From GCA-002282575 sp964416645 (GTDB taxonomy: Bacteria; Pseudomonadota; Gammaproteobacteria; Thiomicrospirales; Thiomicrospiraceae), in assembly GCA_964416645.1 (NCBI GenBank), contig CAYQEZ010000033.1:1-21978 (forward strand): a stretch of 21,978 nucleotides of DNA, written 5' to 3'. The notes beneath the pieces were generated by a model. It was given only the letters and a program-made list of their open reading frames with translations. It made no database searches and had not been told where the DNA came from. Each line of letters begins with the position of its first letter. The first letter of the stretch is position 1. Shown here in pieces: positions 16,031 through 21,978 of this stretch. The position numbers and the translations under genes are program-made.

Positions 16031-16402
16031 ATGGAAATTAAGGTATTAGGTACAGGTTGTACCAATTGTAAAAACACCTATGCTCTGATTGAACGCACAG
16101 CAAAAGATATGGGTGTTGCTGTGTCTTTAGCTAAGGTGGAAGCGGTTGAGGATATTATGCAATACGGTGTTGCGAGTATGCCTGCGGTGGTGATTAATGG
16201 TTTGGTAGTACACAGTGGCGGTGTGCCTTCCTCGCACACAGTGCGTAAATGGTTAGCAGAAATTAAAACGACTGACACTCAATCAAGCTGTTGTTCGGGT
16301 GGTGCTTGTTGCGAACCTGAACCGACGCAACCAGTTACTGCTTCTAGCTGTTCGACTGGAACTTGTGGCACAGATGTTGGCGCACGCCACGGGTCAAGTT
16401 GA
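16031..16402 (+). CDS. Small thioredoxin-fold protein, Cys-rich tail
   Basis: Encodes 123 aa. Residues 1-79 form a compact thioredoxin/glutaredoxin-like domain of the MTH895/TM0996 (redox-active disulfide protein 2) type, with the active-site pair Cys10 and Cys13 in GTGCTNCKNT and the cis-Pro segment VASMPAVVING. Residues 85-112 are an added tail with six cysteines (87, 88, 93, 94, 107, 112) in CC-x4-CC and C-x4-C spacing, not part of the usual fold and possibly binding metal or metalloid. I chose ATG 16031, 8 bp after AAAGGA (16017-16022); in-frame ATGs at 16022 and 16028 are alternatives. It follows the permease by 12 bp and probably works with it, for instance passing reduced metalloid or keeping its cysteines reduced. 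Confidence 0.8.
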   Translation: MEIKVLGTGCTNCKNTYALIERTAKDMGVAVSLAKVEAVEDIMQYGVASMPAVVINGLVVHSGGVPSSHTVRKWLAEIKTTDTQSSCCSGGACCEPEPTQPVTASSCSTGTCGTDVGARHGSS

Positions 16403-16403
16403 T

Positions 16404-16532
16404 ATGTTGTCGATGACTTGGTTGTGGTTGCCTGCGTTTGTCGGCTTGAATTTGATTCAATTTGCCTTTACGGGTTTTTGTCCCGTTAAAAAGGTGTTTG
16501 AAAAATTTGGCGTTAAAAAGTCGTGTTGTTAA
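16404..16532 (+). CDS. Short DUF2892-like membrane peptide
   Basis: A 42-aa open frame from ATG 16404, one base after the stop of the thioredoxin-fold gene. It has one hydrophobic segment (TWLWLPAFVGLNLIQFAF) followed by TGFCPVKKVFEKFGVK and a Cys-Cys end. This matches the second half of DUF2892 proteins (the YgaP-type membrane domain), which typically have a preceding membrane helix and run to about 60-70 aa. That first helix is missing here, although the same frame stays open upstream to 16299 within the neighbouring gene. It may be a genuine small protein, a truncated remnant, or the end of a longer product started at an undetected upstream codon. Ribosome-binding site is weak, so coupling to the upstream gene is likely. 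Confidence 0.6.
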   Translation: MLSMTWLWLPAFVGLNLIQFAFTGFCPVKKVFEKFGVKKSCC

Positions 16533-16537
16533 TTAAC

Positions 16538-16543
16538 AGGAGG
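16538..16543 (+). promoter_or_regulatory. Strong ribosome-binding site of arsC
   Basis: A perfect AGGAGG lies 8 bp before ATG 16552. It is by far the best Shine-Dalgarno sequence in the window, suggesting that arsC is translated more strongly than its neighbours. Confidence 0.8.
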
Positions 16544-16551
16544 TAGTTAGA

Positions 16552-16956
16552 ATGAGCATCACCATTTATCACAACCCTAACTGTGGTACTTCTCGCAACA
16601 CGCTGGCGATGATTCGAGCCAGTGGCGAAACCCCGATTGTGATTGAGTATTTACAAAGCCCACCCAGTAAACACATGCTGATTGCAATGATTGCAGCCGC
16701 AGGTTTAACCGTGCGCGGTGCTATGCGTACCAACGTGCCAGAATACATCGATAATCAGCTAAACAATCCAGATTTGTCGGATGATGAACTGCTCGATTGG
16801 ATGGGCAGGCATCCGATTTTAATCAACCGCCCTTTTGTGGTATCCCCCAAAGGCACGCGCTTGTGTCGCCCCTCGGAGCTGGTATTGGCATTACTGCCGA
16901 ATCCGCATTTTGGTGAATTTACCAAAGAAGATGGCGAGAAAGTGGTGTTTGGTTAA
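16552..16956 (+). CDS. arsC: Glutaredoxin-dependent arsenate reductase
   Basis: Encodes 134 aa, closely similar to the plasmid R773 ArsC family. It reduces arsenate to arsenite using glutathione/glutaredoxin in the cytoplasm. The catalytic cysteine is Cys11 in YHNPNCGTSRNTL. The three anion-binding arginines of the family appear in LTVRGAMRTNV, HPILINRPFVV and GTRLCRPSE (R773 Arg60, Arg94 and Arg107). The end KEDGEKVV is also conserved; the extreme C-terminus is a few residues shorter than R773. Starts at ATG 16552 behind a perfect AGGAGG. Its product is the substrate of ArsB, encoded about 1.7 kb downstream. A Grx-type ArsC points to a glutathione-using proteobacterium. Confidence 0.95.
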   Translation: MSITIYHNPNCGTSRNTLAMIRASGETPIVIEYLQSPPSKHMLIAMIAAAGLTVRGAMRTNVPEYIDNQLNNPDLSDDELLDWMGRHPILINRPFVVSPKGTRLCRPSELVLALLPNPHFGEFTKEDGEKVVFG

Positions 16957-17057
16957 GTGGTATTGACATCACCTTTCGATTAGTTGCTTTGTTGAGTTGA
17001 GTGTGAATTGTTAGTGTACATAAAACCATATAGGACATCTTTAATAACCCAATGGGT

Positions 17058-17101
17058 AGGAAGTCTAAAAACAAGCGAAGCGAGGTTTTTAGAGGTTTCC
17101 T
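17058..17101. repeat. Interrupted dyad between arsC and sulP
   Basis: A 9-bp inverted repeat (TCTAAAAAC at 17064-17072, GTTTTTAGA at 17085-17093) encloses 12 bases, AAGCGAAGCGAG. Outside it, AGGAA (17058-17062) and TTCCT (17097-17101) pair again after a small asymmetric bulge. A TATAAT at 17101-17106 adjoins it and could be the sulP -10, although no convincing -35 is visible. It may be a transcript-ending or regulatory hairpin. A smaller dyad, ACCCA-A-TGGGT, is at 17047-17057. Confidence 0.45.
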
Positions 17102-17143
17102 ATAATGTGTTTATTGTAGGGAATGAGTGGTTAGGAAAAAAAC

Positions 17144-18682
17144 ATGAATCAAGCTTGGTTAGACCATAAAACGAATATTTTGGCGGGGATTACCGTCGCT
17201 ATGGCGTTAGTACCAGAAGCACTTGCCTTTGCCATTGTCGCGGGTGTTCACCCGATGGCGGGCTTGTTTGCTGTGGTGATTGTGGCGTTTATCACCTCGG
17301 CTTTTGGTGGTCGTCCAGGTATGGTTTCTGCTGCTGCTGGCTCTTTAGCGGTCGTCATGACGGCATTGGTGGTGCAACACGGTGTTGAATACCTGTTTGC
17401 CGCAGTGATTGGTATGGGTCTTATTCAACTCATCATTGGTTGGCAAAAATGGGGACGTTTTATTCGCATGGTACCTGCTCCAGTAATGCTAGGCTTTGTG
17501 AATGGATTGGCACTGATTATTTTTATGGCGCAATTACCTGCGTTTAAAGATGCTCAGGGTGAGTGGTTGCAAGGCACGGCATTATGGCAATTATTGGCTG
17601 TGGTGCTGGTGACCATGACCATTATTTATTTACTGCCTCGATTAACGAAAGCCATTCCCTCGGCTTTGGCAGCGATTGTATTGGTTTCGTTGGCGGTAGT
17701 TGCTATGGGCTGGGATTTACGCACGGTTGGCGATATTGCCGATATTGAAGGAAGTCTTTCGGTTTTATTGTTGGGTGATCCTAATAACGCCGCTTTGAAT
17801 GGTTTTCATATTCCCATGATTCCTTTCACTTGGGAAAGCTTCGTCATTGTTGCACCCTATGCGTTAATTTTAGCCATTATTGGCACGGTTGAATCCTTAC
17901 TGACCATGACCCTAATTGACGATATTACGCAAACACGCGGTCAAGGCAATCGTGAATGTGTGGCTTTAGGTTCGGCGAACGTCGTTGCAGGGTTGTTTGG
18001 TACTATGGGCGGTTGTGCGTTGATTGGTCAGTCAATGATTAACACTAAGTCGGGTGGTACAGGTCGCTTGTCAGGCATTACGGCGGCACTGGTGGTGTTG
18101 CTCTTCATCTTGGTGTTGTCGGATTTAATTGAACAAATTCCGATTGCAGCACTCGTGGGGTTAATGTTTTTTGTTGTGATTGCTACCTTTGAGTGGTCTA
18201 GCATGGCGATTTTACGTGGTATGAGCAAAGCCGATGCGGCGATTGTCGTGATTGTCACAGCCTTAACGGTTATTTTTGACTTAGCCATTGGTGTGATTGC
18301 AGGGGTGGTTATTGCTGCCTTGGTTTTTGCTTGGCAACATGCGCAAAAGGTGATGCTAGAGCGCAAGGTTCAGCCAGATGGCAAGGTGGTTTATCATGTA
18401 CATGGTCCCTTATTTTTTGCTTCTGCCCATAACTTCTCTGAACAGTTTGACATAGAAAATGATCCAGAATGCGTGAAGGTTGACTTTAAATACTCACGTG
18501 TTTATGACCATTCCGGCGTGGAGGCGATTGATAAACTCACCGAGCGTTACCAAGCACAAGGTAAAAAGCTGGTGCTCAAGCATTTAAGTCCAGAATGCCA
18601 AGCATTGCTCACCAAAGCCAAGGACTTGGTTGAAGTGAATGTGTCTGAAGACCCTCATTATCATGTTTCCTTAGGGCGTTAG
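17144..18682 (+). CDS. SulP-family anion transporter with STAS domain
   Basis: Encodes 512 aa. Residues 1-400 are the membrane domain of SulP/SLC26 transporters, beginning GITVAMALVPEALAFAIVAG and GRPGMVSAAAGSLAVVMTAL; the conserved Glu250 lies in IGTVESLLTMTLIDD. Residues 415-512 are a cytoplasmic STAS domain, with DHSG at 455-458 at the site equivalent to the phospho-acceptor loop of anti-sigma factor antagonists. Bacterial members carry sulfate, bicarbonate or dicarboxylates, often with sodium or protons; this subgroup's substrate is not known to me. ATG 17144 follows AGGA (17133-17136). It lies between arsC and arsB, ending 10 bp before arsB, so it appears co-transcribed with the arsenite pump. 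A role in arsenic tolerance is suggested only by this position. Confidence 0.88.
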   Translation: MNQAWLDHKTNILAGITVAMALVPEALAFAIVAGVHPMAGLFAVVIVAFITSAFGGRPGMVSAAAGSLAVVMTALVVQHGVEYLFAAVIGMGLIQLIIGWQKWGRFIRMVPAPVMLGFVNGLALIIFMAQLPAFKDAQGEWLQGTALWQLLAVVLVTMTIIYLLPRLTKAIPSALAAIVLVSLAVVAMGWDLRTVGDIADIEGSLSVLLLGDPNNAALNGFHIPMIPFTWESFVIVAPYALILAIIGTVESLLTMTLIDDITQTRGQGNRECVALGSANVVAGLFGTMGGCALIGQSMINTKSGGTGRLSGITAALVVLLFILVLSDLIEQIPIAALVGLMFFVVIATFEWSSMAILRGMSKADAAIVVIVTALTVIFDLAIGVIAGVVIAALVFAWQHAQKVMLERKVQPDGKVVYHVHGPLFFASAHNFSEQFDIENDPECVKVDFKYSRVYDHSGVEAIDKLTERYQAQGKKLVLKHLSPECQALLTKAKDLVEVNVSEDPHYHVSLGR

Positions 18683-18692
18683 GTATTCATTT

Positions 18693-19949
18693 ATGTTAGC
18701 ACTGTTAATTTTTATCCTAACGCTCACGCTGATTATTTGGCAACCTAAAGGCTTAAAAATTGGCACCAGTGCCGTCGCTGGCGCTGTGGTTGCACTGGCG
18801 CTGGGTGTGGTGTCGATTGAGGATGTAGTTAGCGTTACCGATATTGTTTGGGATGCAACACTGGCTTTTATCGGCATTATTTTATTGTCGATGGTGTTGG
18901 ATGAAATTGGCTTTTTTGAGTGGGCAGCCCTGCACATGATTCAAGCCAGTGGCGGCAGTGGCGTGCGCTTATTTGTATTGGTGCTACTCCTCGGCGCAGG
19001 CGTTTCAGCCTTTTTTGCTAACGATGGCGCAGCGTTGATTTTAACGCCGATTCTGTTGGCTAAAATGCGTCTGCTCAATCTCGACCCGAAAGCGGTGTTG
19101 GCTTTTTTATTGGCAGGCGGTTTTATTGCCGATTCAGCTTCCAATCCATTGGTCATTTCTAACCTTACCAATATTGTCACCGCTGGTTATTTCGGCATTG
19201 GCTTTTGGGAATATGCCAGTGCGATGTGGTTGCCGAATTTGGTGTCGATTGTCGCATCGATTGGCGTTTTGTATCTGTTTTTCCGTAAGGCTATTCCCAA
19301 GCAGGTCTCGCTTGTGGGTTTGCCAGAACCTATGTCGGCCATTAAAAACCAGAGATTATTTCAGTTAAGTTGGGCTTTTCTGGCATTGTTATTGGTCGGT
19401 TATGGTGTTGGCGATGCCTTTCATTTGCCCGTATCGATATTTGCGCTGGGTGGTGGGGTGATATTCTTGCTTTTGGCCGCGAGTATGAAGGCGGCTAGGG
19501 TTGGCAACACTTTGAAAAATGCACCTTGGCAGGTGGTATGGTTTAGTATCGGCTTGTATGTGGTGGTTTTTGGGCTTAAAAATGCGGGTTTTACCGATCA
19601 GATTGCTGAGGTGCTGAATTGGGCGATGGCTCAAGGACAGGTTACCGCTGTATTGGTCACGGGCTTTATGGCCGCCATCATTAGTTCGGTCATGAACAAT
19701 ATGCCAACGGTGATGTTGATGAACATTGCCATTGCGCAAACGGGTAATGAATTACTGGCTTATGCTAATTTACTCGGTTGTAATTTGGGTCCGAAAATGA
19801 CACCGATAGGCTCCTTAGCGACCTTGCTTTGGTTACATGTGCTGGATAAAAAAGGCGTGCATATCAGTTGGGGCGATTACATGAAAGTGGGACTGGTGAT
19901 TACGCCACCTGTATTGTTGTTGGCGTTGTTGCCTGTGGCGTTTAGGTAG
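18693..19949 (+). CDS. arsB: Arsenite efflux membrane protein ArsB
   Basis: Encodes 418 aa, a polytopic inner-membrane transporter that expels arsenite and antimonite, driven by the proton gradient when no ArsA ATPase is present. It matches E. coli/R773 ArsB along its length: IIWQPKGLKIGTSA near the N-terminus, FFEWAALHMIQ, FFANDGAALILTPI, GGFIADSASNPLVISNLTNI and, near the C-terminus, SSVMNNMPTVML. The only cysteine, Cys363 in LLGCNLGPKMTPIGSL, corresponds to the single Cys369 of R773 ArsB. About 10-12 membrane helices can be drawn. No arsA is nearby. The start is ATG 18693, 10 bp after sulP, with TTAGGT upstream. The stop overlaps the convergent WYL gene by 8 bp. Confidence 0.95.
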   Translation: MLALLIFILTLTLIIWQPKGLKIGTSAVAGAVVALALGVVSIEDVVSVTDIVWDATLAFIGIILLSMVLDEIGFFEWAALHMIQASGGSGVRLFVLVLLLGAGVSAFFANDGAALILTPILLAKMRLLNLDPKAVLAFLLAGGFIADSASNPLVISNLTNIVTAGYFGIGFWEYASAMWLPNLVSIVASIGVLYLFFRKAIPKQVSLVGLPEPMSAIKNQRLFQLSWAFLALLLVGYGVGDAFHLPVSIFALGGGVIFLLLAASMKAARVGNTLKNAPWQVVWFSIGLYVVVFGLKNAGFTDQIAEVLNWAMAQGQVTAVLVTGFMAAIISSVMNNMPTVMLMNIAIAQTGNELLAYANLLGCNLGPKMTPIGSLATLLWLHVLDKKGVHISWGDYMKVGLVITPPVLLLALLPVAFR

Positions 19950-20850
19950 TTGGGTACAAAAAAGCCTGTGCAATTTTTTGCGCATTCTCCTTCAAAGACT
20001 CAGGCTCAAGCACTCGCAAGTGCGGCATCCACTTTTTTACCTCGTGTAATACTTCAGTTTCACTGGTCACCGTCAGTTGCAAGGTTACATCGCCATTGTC
20101 GTGATGCGTGATGATCTGTTGTGAGCGACTGATCGGGCGACGTTGAAAATACCTCGCCACGCTCGAATCTGCTAATAAAGTCACGCTAAACGGTGTATTG
20201 CTGGGTTCGAACCAGACATTCATGGCATAATCGAGTTGCTGTAAGGCAATGTGATTGGGTTTGAAGGTCAGTTGTGTGGCGGTTAAGTTAGATACGTCTG
20301 CTAAGTACCAAGTTTTCAGTCGTTGCTTATCAACATCTAGCCCGTACAAATACCAGTAACCATCAAAATTCACCAGCTTGTAAGGTTGAACACGTCGCCA
20401 GGTTTCTTTGTGTAAAAATCGAACTTCATAATGGTTTTCAATCGCTTGTTCACACTCACTCATCACCGCCATAATGGGCGTTGGGTCTTGCAAATACAAA
20501 TGGGTTGAAAAAGCGTGGTGTTCGGTGTTGTCCAGCTGATTCAGTAGCCGATTTGCCTGACTGGCAAAGATGCCACCAATATTGTGTGCCAGTTGACGCA
20601 AGGTTTCGAGTACCACTTTTTCGGATTGAGAAGCTGTTGGTTTTTCGGTTGCTAAGAGTTTCCAACCCAAGCCATCGGCTACAATTGGGTAATTTGCTAG
20701 TCGATCGTGCAAGTCTCGCTGAATGGTTTTACGTGATACCCCAAACTCTTGTGCAAGCTGCGGTACACGTAAGGTTTCACCTGCTTGCAATCGCTGAATA
20801 ATAAGCGTCAAGCGTGATAGGATGGTGTCGTAATCATGGGGTTTCGACAT
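19942..20850 (-). CDS. WYL-domain transcriptional regulator
   Basis: Encodes 302 aa on the minus strand from ATG at 20848-20850. An N-terminal helix-turn-helix (residues 27-49, VPQLAQEFGVSRKTIQRDLH, HTH_11/DeoR-like) is followed by a WYL domain (about 130-200) with RRVQPYKLVNFDGYWYLYG (residues 152-170) and a C-terminal WCX-like part (about 220-300). WYL regulators bind nucleic acid or nucleotide ligands and often control phage-defence islands (for example BrxR in BREX). The frame is open to 20910, but an AAGG sits 9 bp before 20850 and the family start fits there. It may be co-transcribed with the membrane protein gene upstream. Convergent with arsB, overlapping it by 8 bp, so the ars cluster and this unit are separate. 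Confidence 0.88.
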   Translation of the reverse strand: MSKPHDYDTILSRLTLIIQRLQAGETLRVPQLAQEFGVSRKTIQRDLHDRLANYPIVADGLGWKLLATEKPTASQSEKVVLETLRQLAHNIGGIFASQANRLLNQLDNTEHHAFSTHLYLQDPTPIMAVMSECEQAIENHYEVRFLHKETWRRVQPYKLVNFDGYWYLYGLDVDKQRLKTWYLADVSNLTATQLTFKPNHIALQQLDYAMNVWFEPSNTPFSVTLLADSSVARYFQRRPISRSQQIITHHDNGDVTLQLTVTSETEVLHEVKKWMPHLRVLEPESLKENAQKIAQAFLYPTT

Positions 20851-20900
20851 AAAGCAATACCTTAATATGGCGACCTGATGCATTCCAAGTCTTGCGCTTG

Positions 20901-20909
20901 AGTATAGCA
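20901..20909 (-). promoter_or_regulatory. Possible promoter of the WYL gene
   Basis: On the minus strand TGC-TATACT (20909 to 20901) forms an extended -10 about 50 bp before the ATG of the WYL gene. The -35 (TTAGAA, 17 bp further upstream) is weak. It would allow transcription of the regulator independently of the upstream membrane protein gene. Confidence 0.4.
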
Positions 20910-20943
20910 AAGTTCTCTGATCTTTCTAATGCCATTATCATAT

Positions 20944-21783
20944 TTAAGACCCAACCGAAAATCCCAACCAAATAGCCAGTAGATACAGTGGGCGTTTGAA
21001 AAATACCCACAAAAACAACCCTAATATGGTTAAGAATAATGCTTGCTGCCAAAACTGAACCAAGAGCATAATAGCCACAATCAATAAAACCAGTAACATG
21101 ATGCCTGACACAATTTCGGTGTATAAGCTGGGCTGGTTGTTTCTTATTGGGAAACTAGCCGCAGGCTGTTCAAGGGGAATATCCAGCAGTAAATCGCCTT
21201 TATTCTCTAACCAGTGAGTGAGTTTCAAATAGCTATCGGGCAGGTTCACGCTAAGATTGATTTCGATATTGCCCTCAGCATTCGCATGGTCTTTCATGGT
21301 GTGAGCATCATCGCTCAGTGTGAGTAGGGTTTCAAATAGGTTTTTCCACATGTCTAAGCTGTCCAGCGCCACTTGTTTTAGTAAGCCAGAAGCATCTCGC
21401 TCATGTGGACTAACAACAGGCAAATCACTGACCAGTAAGCGTTGGTTACAGGTTAAAAATGTTTCAAATGCCTGTTCAAACGATTGGCGCAATTTCTGAC
21501 GTAAATAACGTGCTTCTTCTGTGTTTTCGCTGGGTTGGTTCGCTATAGCAGGCAATAAATTATATACAGCTAAAAAACTCGGCAGCCATTGTTGATGCAG
21601 AAAGTGCAAATAATCCGAAGCATCATCAAACCTCACTGGTATTGCGAGTCGTTGGGTTTGAAAACTCAGTTCGCTCAACGCCCACTTTAACAAGTAACGC
21701 AGGTGCGTTGTGCCTTCACTGAATTTCATAGGTTCTTTTTTGTCCTCAACAAAACGAGAAGTGGGCGTGGTAAGACGGTACAT
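20944..21783 (-). CDS. Uncharacterised protein, C-terminal membrane anchor
   Basis: Encodes 279 aa; I do not recognise the family. Residues 1-220 appear soluble and mostly helical, with many Leu, Glu, Gln and aromatic residues (for example RQKLRQSFEQAFETFL, residues 95-110), and no signal peptide. Residues 222-279 are strongly hydrophobic and form two, perhaps three, membrane segments: IVSGIMLLVLLIVAIMLLVQ (224-243) and a second from about 248, interrupted by FKRP at 262-265, ending with no tail. This predicts a cytoplasmic domain anchored to the membrane by the C-terminus. The start at ATG 21783 is supported by AGGTGA 4 bp upstream. It lies 93 bp upstream of the WYL gene, same strand, and is divergent from a methyltransferase-like gene, so a role in defence or its control is possible but unproven. 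Confidence 0.75.
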   Translation of the reverse strand: MYRLTTPTSRFVEDKKEPMKFSEGTTHLRYLLKWALSELSFQTQRLAIPVRFDDASDYLHFLHQQWLPSFLAVYNLLPAIANQPSENTEEARYLRQKLRQSFEQAFETFLTCNQRLLVSDLPVVSPHERDASGLLKQVALDSLDMWKNLFETLLTLSDDAHTMKDHANAEGNIEINLSVNLPDSYLKLTHWLENKGDLLLDIPLEQPAASFPIRNNQPSLYTEIVSGIMLLVLLIVAIMLLVQFWQQALFLTILGLFLWVFFKRPLYLLAIWLGFSVGS

Positions 21784-21828
21784 AGATTCACCTGATTACT
21801 TTCTGTTCTCAATCATGATATCAGGGTT

Positions 21829-21850
21829 CTGCGACAGCATGTTGTCGCAG
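21829..21850. promoter_or_regulatory. 22-bp near-perfect palindrome, likely operator
   Basis: CTGCGACA (21829-21836) and TGTCGCAG (21843-21850) are perfect inverted arms around GCATGT, whose central CATG is itself symmetric; ten of eleven base pairs of the 22-bp dyad match. It lies between the divergent starts at 21783 (minus) and 21924 (plus). A second short palindrome, TGATATCA, is at 21816-21823. Size and position suit a dimeric regulator, with the WYL protein an obvious candidate, though this is inference. Confidence 0.65.
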
Positions 21851-21887
21851 TAAAGGCGATATACAAAAAAATTAACCATAAATCCGC

Positions 21888-21893
21888 TACAAT
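21888..21893 (+). promoter_or_regulatory. Possible -10 of the methyltransferase-like gene
   Basis: TACAAT at 21888-21893 is one base from the consensus -10 and lies 30 bp ahead of the ATG at 21924. No good -35 is seen 16-18 bp upstream (the region is an A-run), so the promoter may need an activator or be weak. Confidence 0.35.
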
Positions 21894-21923
21894 GTTGTGA
21901 TGTTAATCTTACAGGAAATGAAG

Positions 21924-21978
21924 ATGCCCCTCTCGTGGAACGAAATCAAAACCCGCGCAACGGCTTTTGCTAAAACAT
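21924..21978 (+). CDS. MmeI-like DNA methyltransferase, N-terminus only
   Basis: Only the first 18 codons are in the window. They read MPLSWNEIKTRATAFAKT, which resembles the highly conserved beginning of MmeI-like class I DNA methyltransferases (type IIL/IIG restriction-modification enzymes and their relatives, usually around 900-1000 aa). The ATG at 21924 is preceded by AGGAA at 21913-21917; an in-frame ATG at 21918 also exists. No catalytic motif can be seen in so short a piece, so the call rests on recognising the N-terminal segment alone. It is divergent from the membrane protein and WYL genes, with a palindrome between them. Confidence 0.5.
   Translation, partial: MPLSWNEIKTRATAFAKT

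Noticed and set aside
16973..16978. TTGACA after arsC as a -35 element
   Set aside because: No acceptable -10 sequence lies 16-18 bp downstream.
18028..18366. 112-aa minus-strand open frame
   Set aside because: Antisense to the SulP membrane domain; its Thr/Lys/Ala-rich sequence is the mirror of hydrophobic codons.
19389..19739. 116-aa minus-strand open frame
   Set aside because: Antisense to arsB, His/Gln/Asn-rich, no family features.
20481..20801. 106-aa plus-strand open frame
   Set aside because: Antisense to the WYL regulator, which has clear domains.
1..21978. CRISPR array, tRNA/rRNA genes, insertion sequences or attachment sites
   Set aside because: I saw no regularly spaced direct repeats, no tRNA-like cloverleaf, and no transposase or integrase; direct repeats flanking the ars cluster or the Uma2 gene were not found by eye.

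Overview
The window is a piece of a gammaproteobacterial chromosome of moderate GC content. The gene order frr-uppS-cdsA-rseP-bamA-skp-lpxD-fabZ-lpxA-lpxB-rnhB-(x)-dnaE is the conserved envelope-biogenesis/DNA polymerase III block of that class, and every member is recognisable from its own motifs. A filamentous sulfur bacterium of the Thiotrichales would fit the gene content (an Uma2 gene, an arsenic cluster), but this placement is only a guess.

Region 1 (1-10270) is a tightly packed, all-plus-strand housekeeping run. It covers ribosome recycling (frr, 3' end only), lipid carrier and phospholipid precursor synthesis (uppS, cdsA), the site-2 protease RseP, outer-membrane protein assembly (bamA, skp) and lipid A/fatty acid synthesis (lpxD, fabZ, lpxA, lpxB), then rnhB. 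Genes overlap or nearly touch, and many start on GTG or TTG. dxr, usually found inside this cluster, is absent from both of its common positions. The lpxD-fabZ gap carries nested inverted repeats. LpxA has Met at the position of the known acyl-chain ruler residue, which predicts a short (C10) hydroxyacyl preference.

Region 2 (10271-14678) holds an Uma2-family gene wedged between rnhB and dnaE, then the full-length dnaE. Both have their own extended -10 promoter (TGT-TATAAT). A 233-bp non-coding stretch follows dnaE with two possible hairpins and the promoter/operators of the next unit.

Region 3 (14679-19949) is an arsenic/metalloid resistance cluster: arsR with a C-terminal Cys-Cys sensor, an ArsP_1-type permease, a small thioredoxin-fold protein with a cysteine-rich tail, a short DUF2892-like membrane peptide, glutaredoxin-type arsC, a SulP anion transporter with STAS domain, and arsB. 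ArsC would reduce arsenate, ArsB would export arsenite, and ArsR would control the unit through two 16-bp dyads whose centres lie 21 bp apart. The SulP gene between arsC and arsB is unusual.

Region 4 (19942-21978) runs on the minus strand: a WYL-domain HTH regulator and, upstream of it, an unrecognised protein with a C-terminal membrane region. Divergent from these, at the right edge, are the first 18 codons of what looks like an MmeI-like DNA methyltransferase/restriction gene. A near-perfect 22-bp palindrome sits between the divergent genes. This is the most likely place for an undescribed defence-type system, but the window cuts it off.
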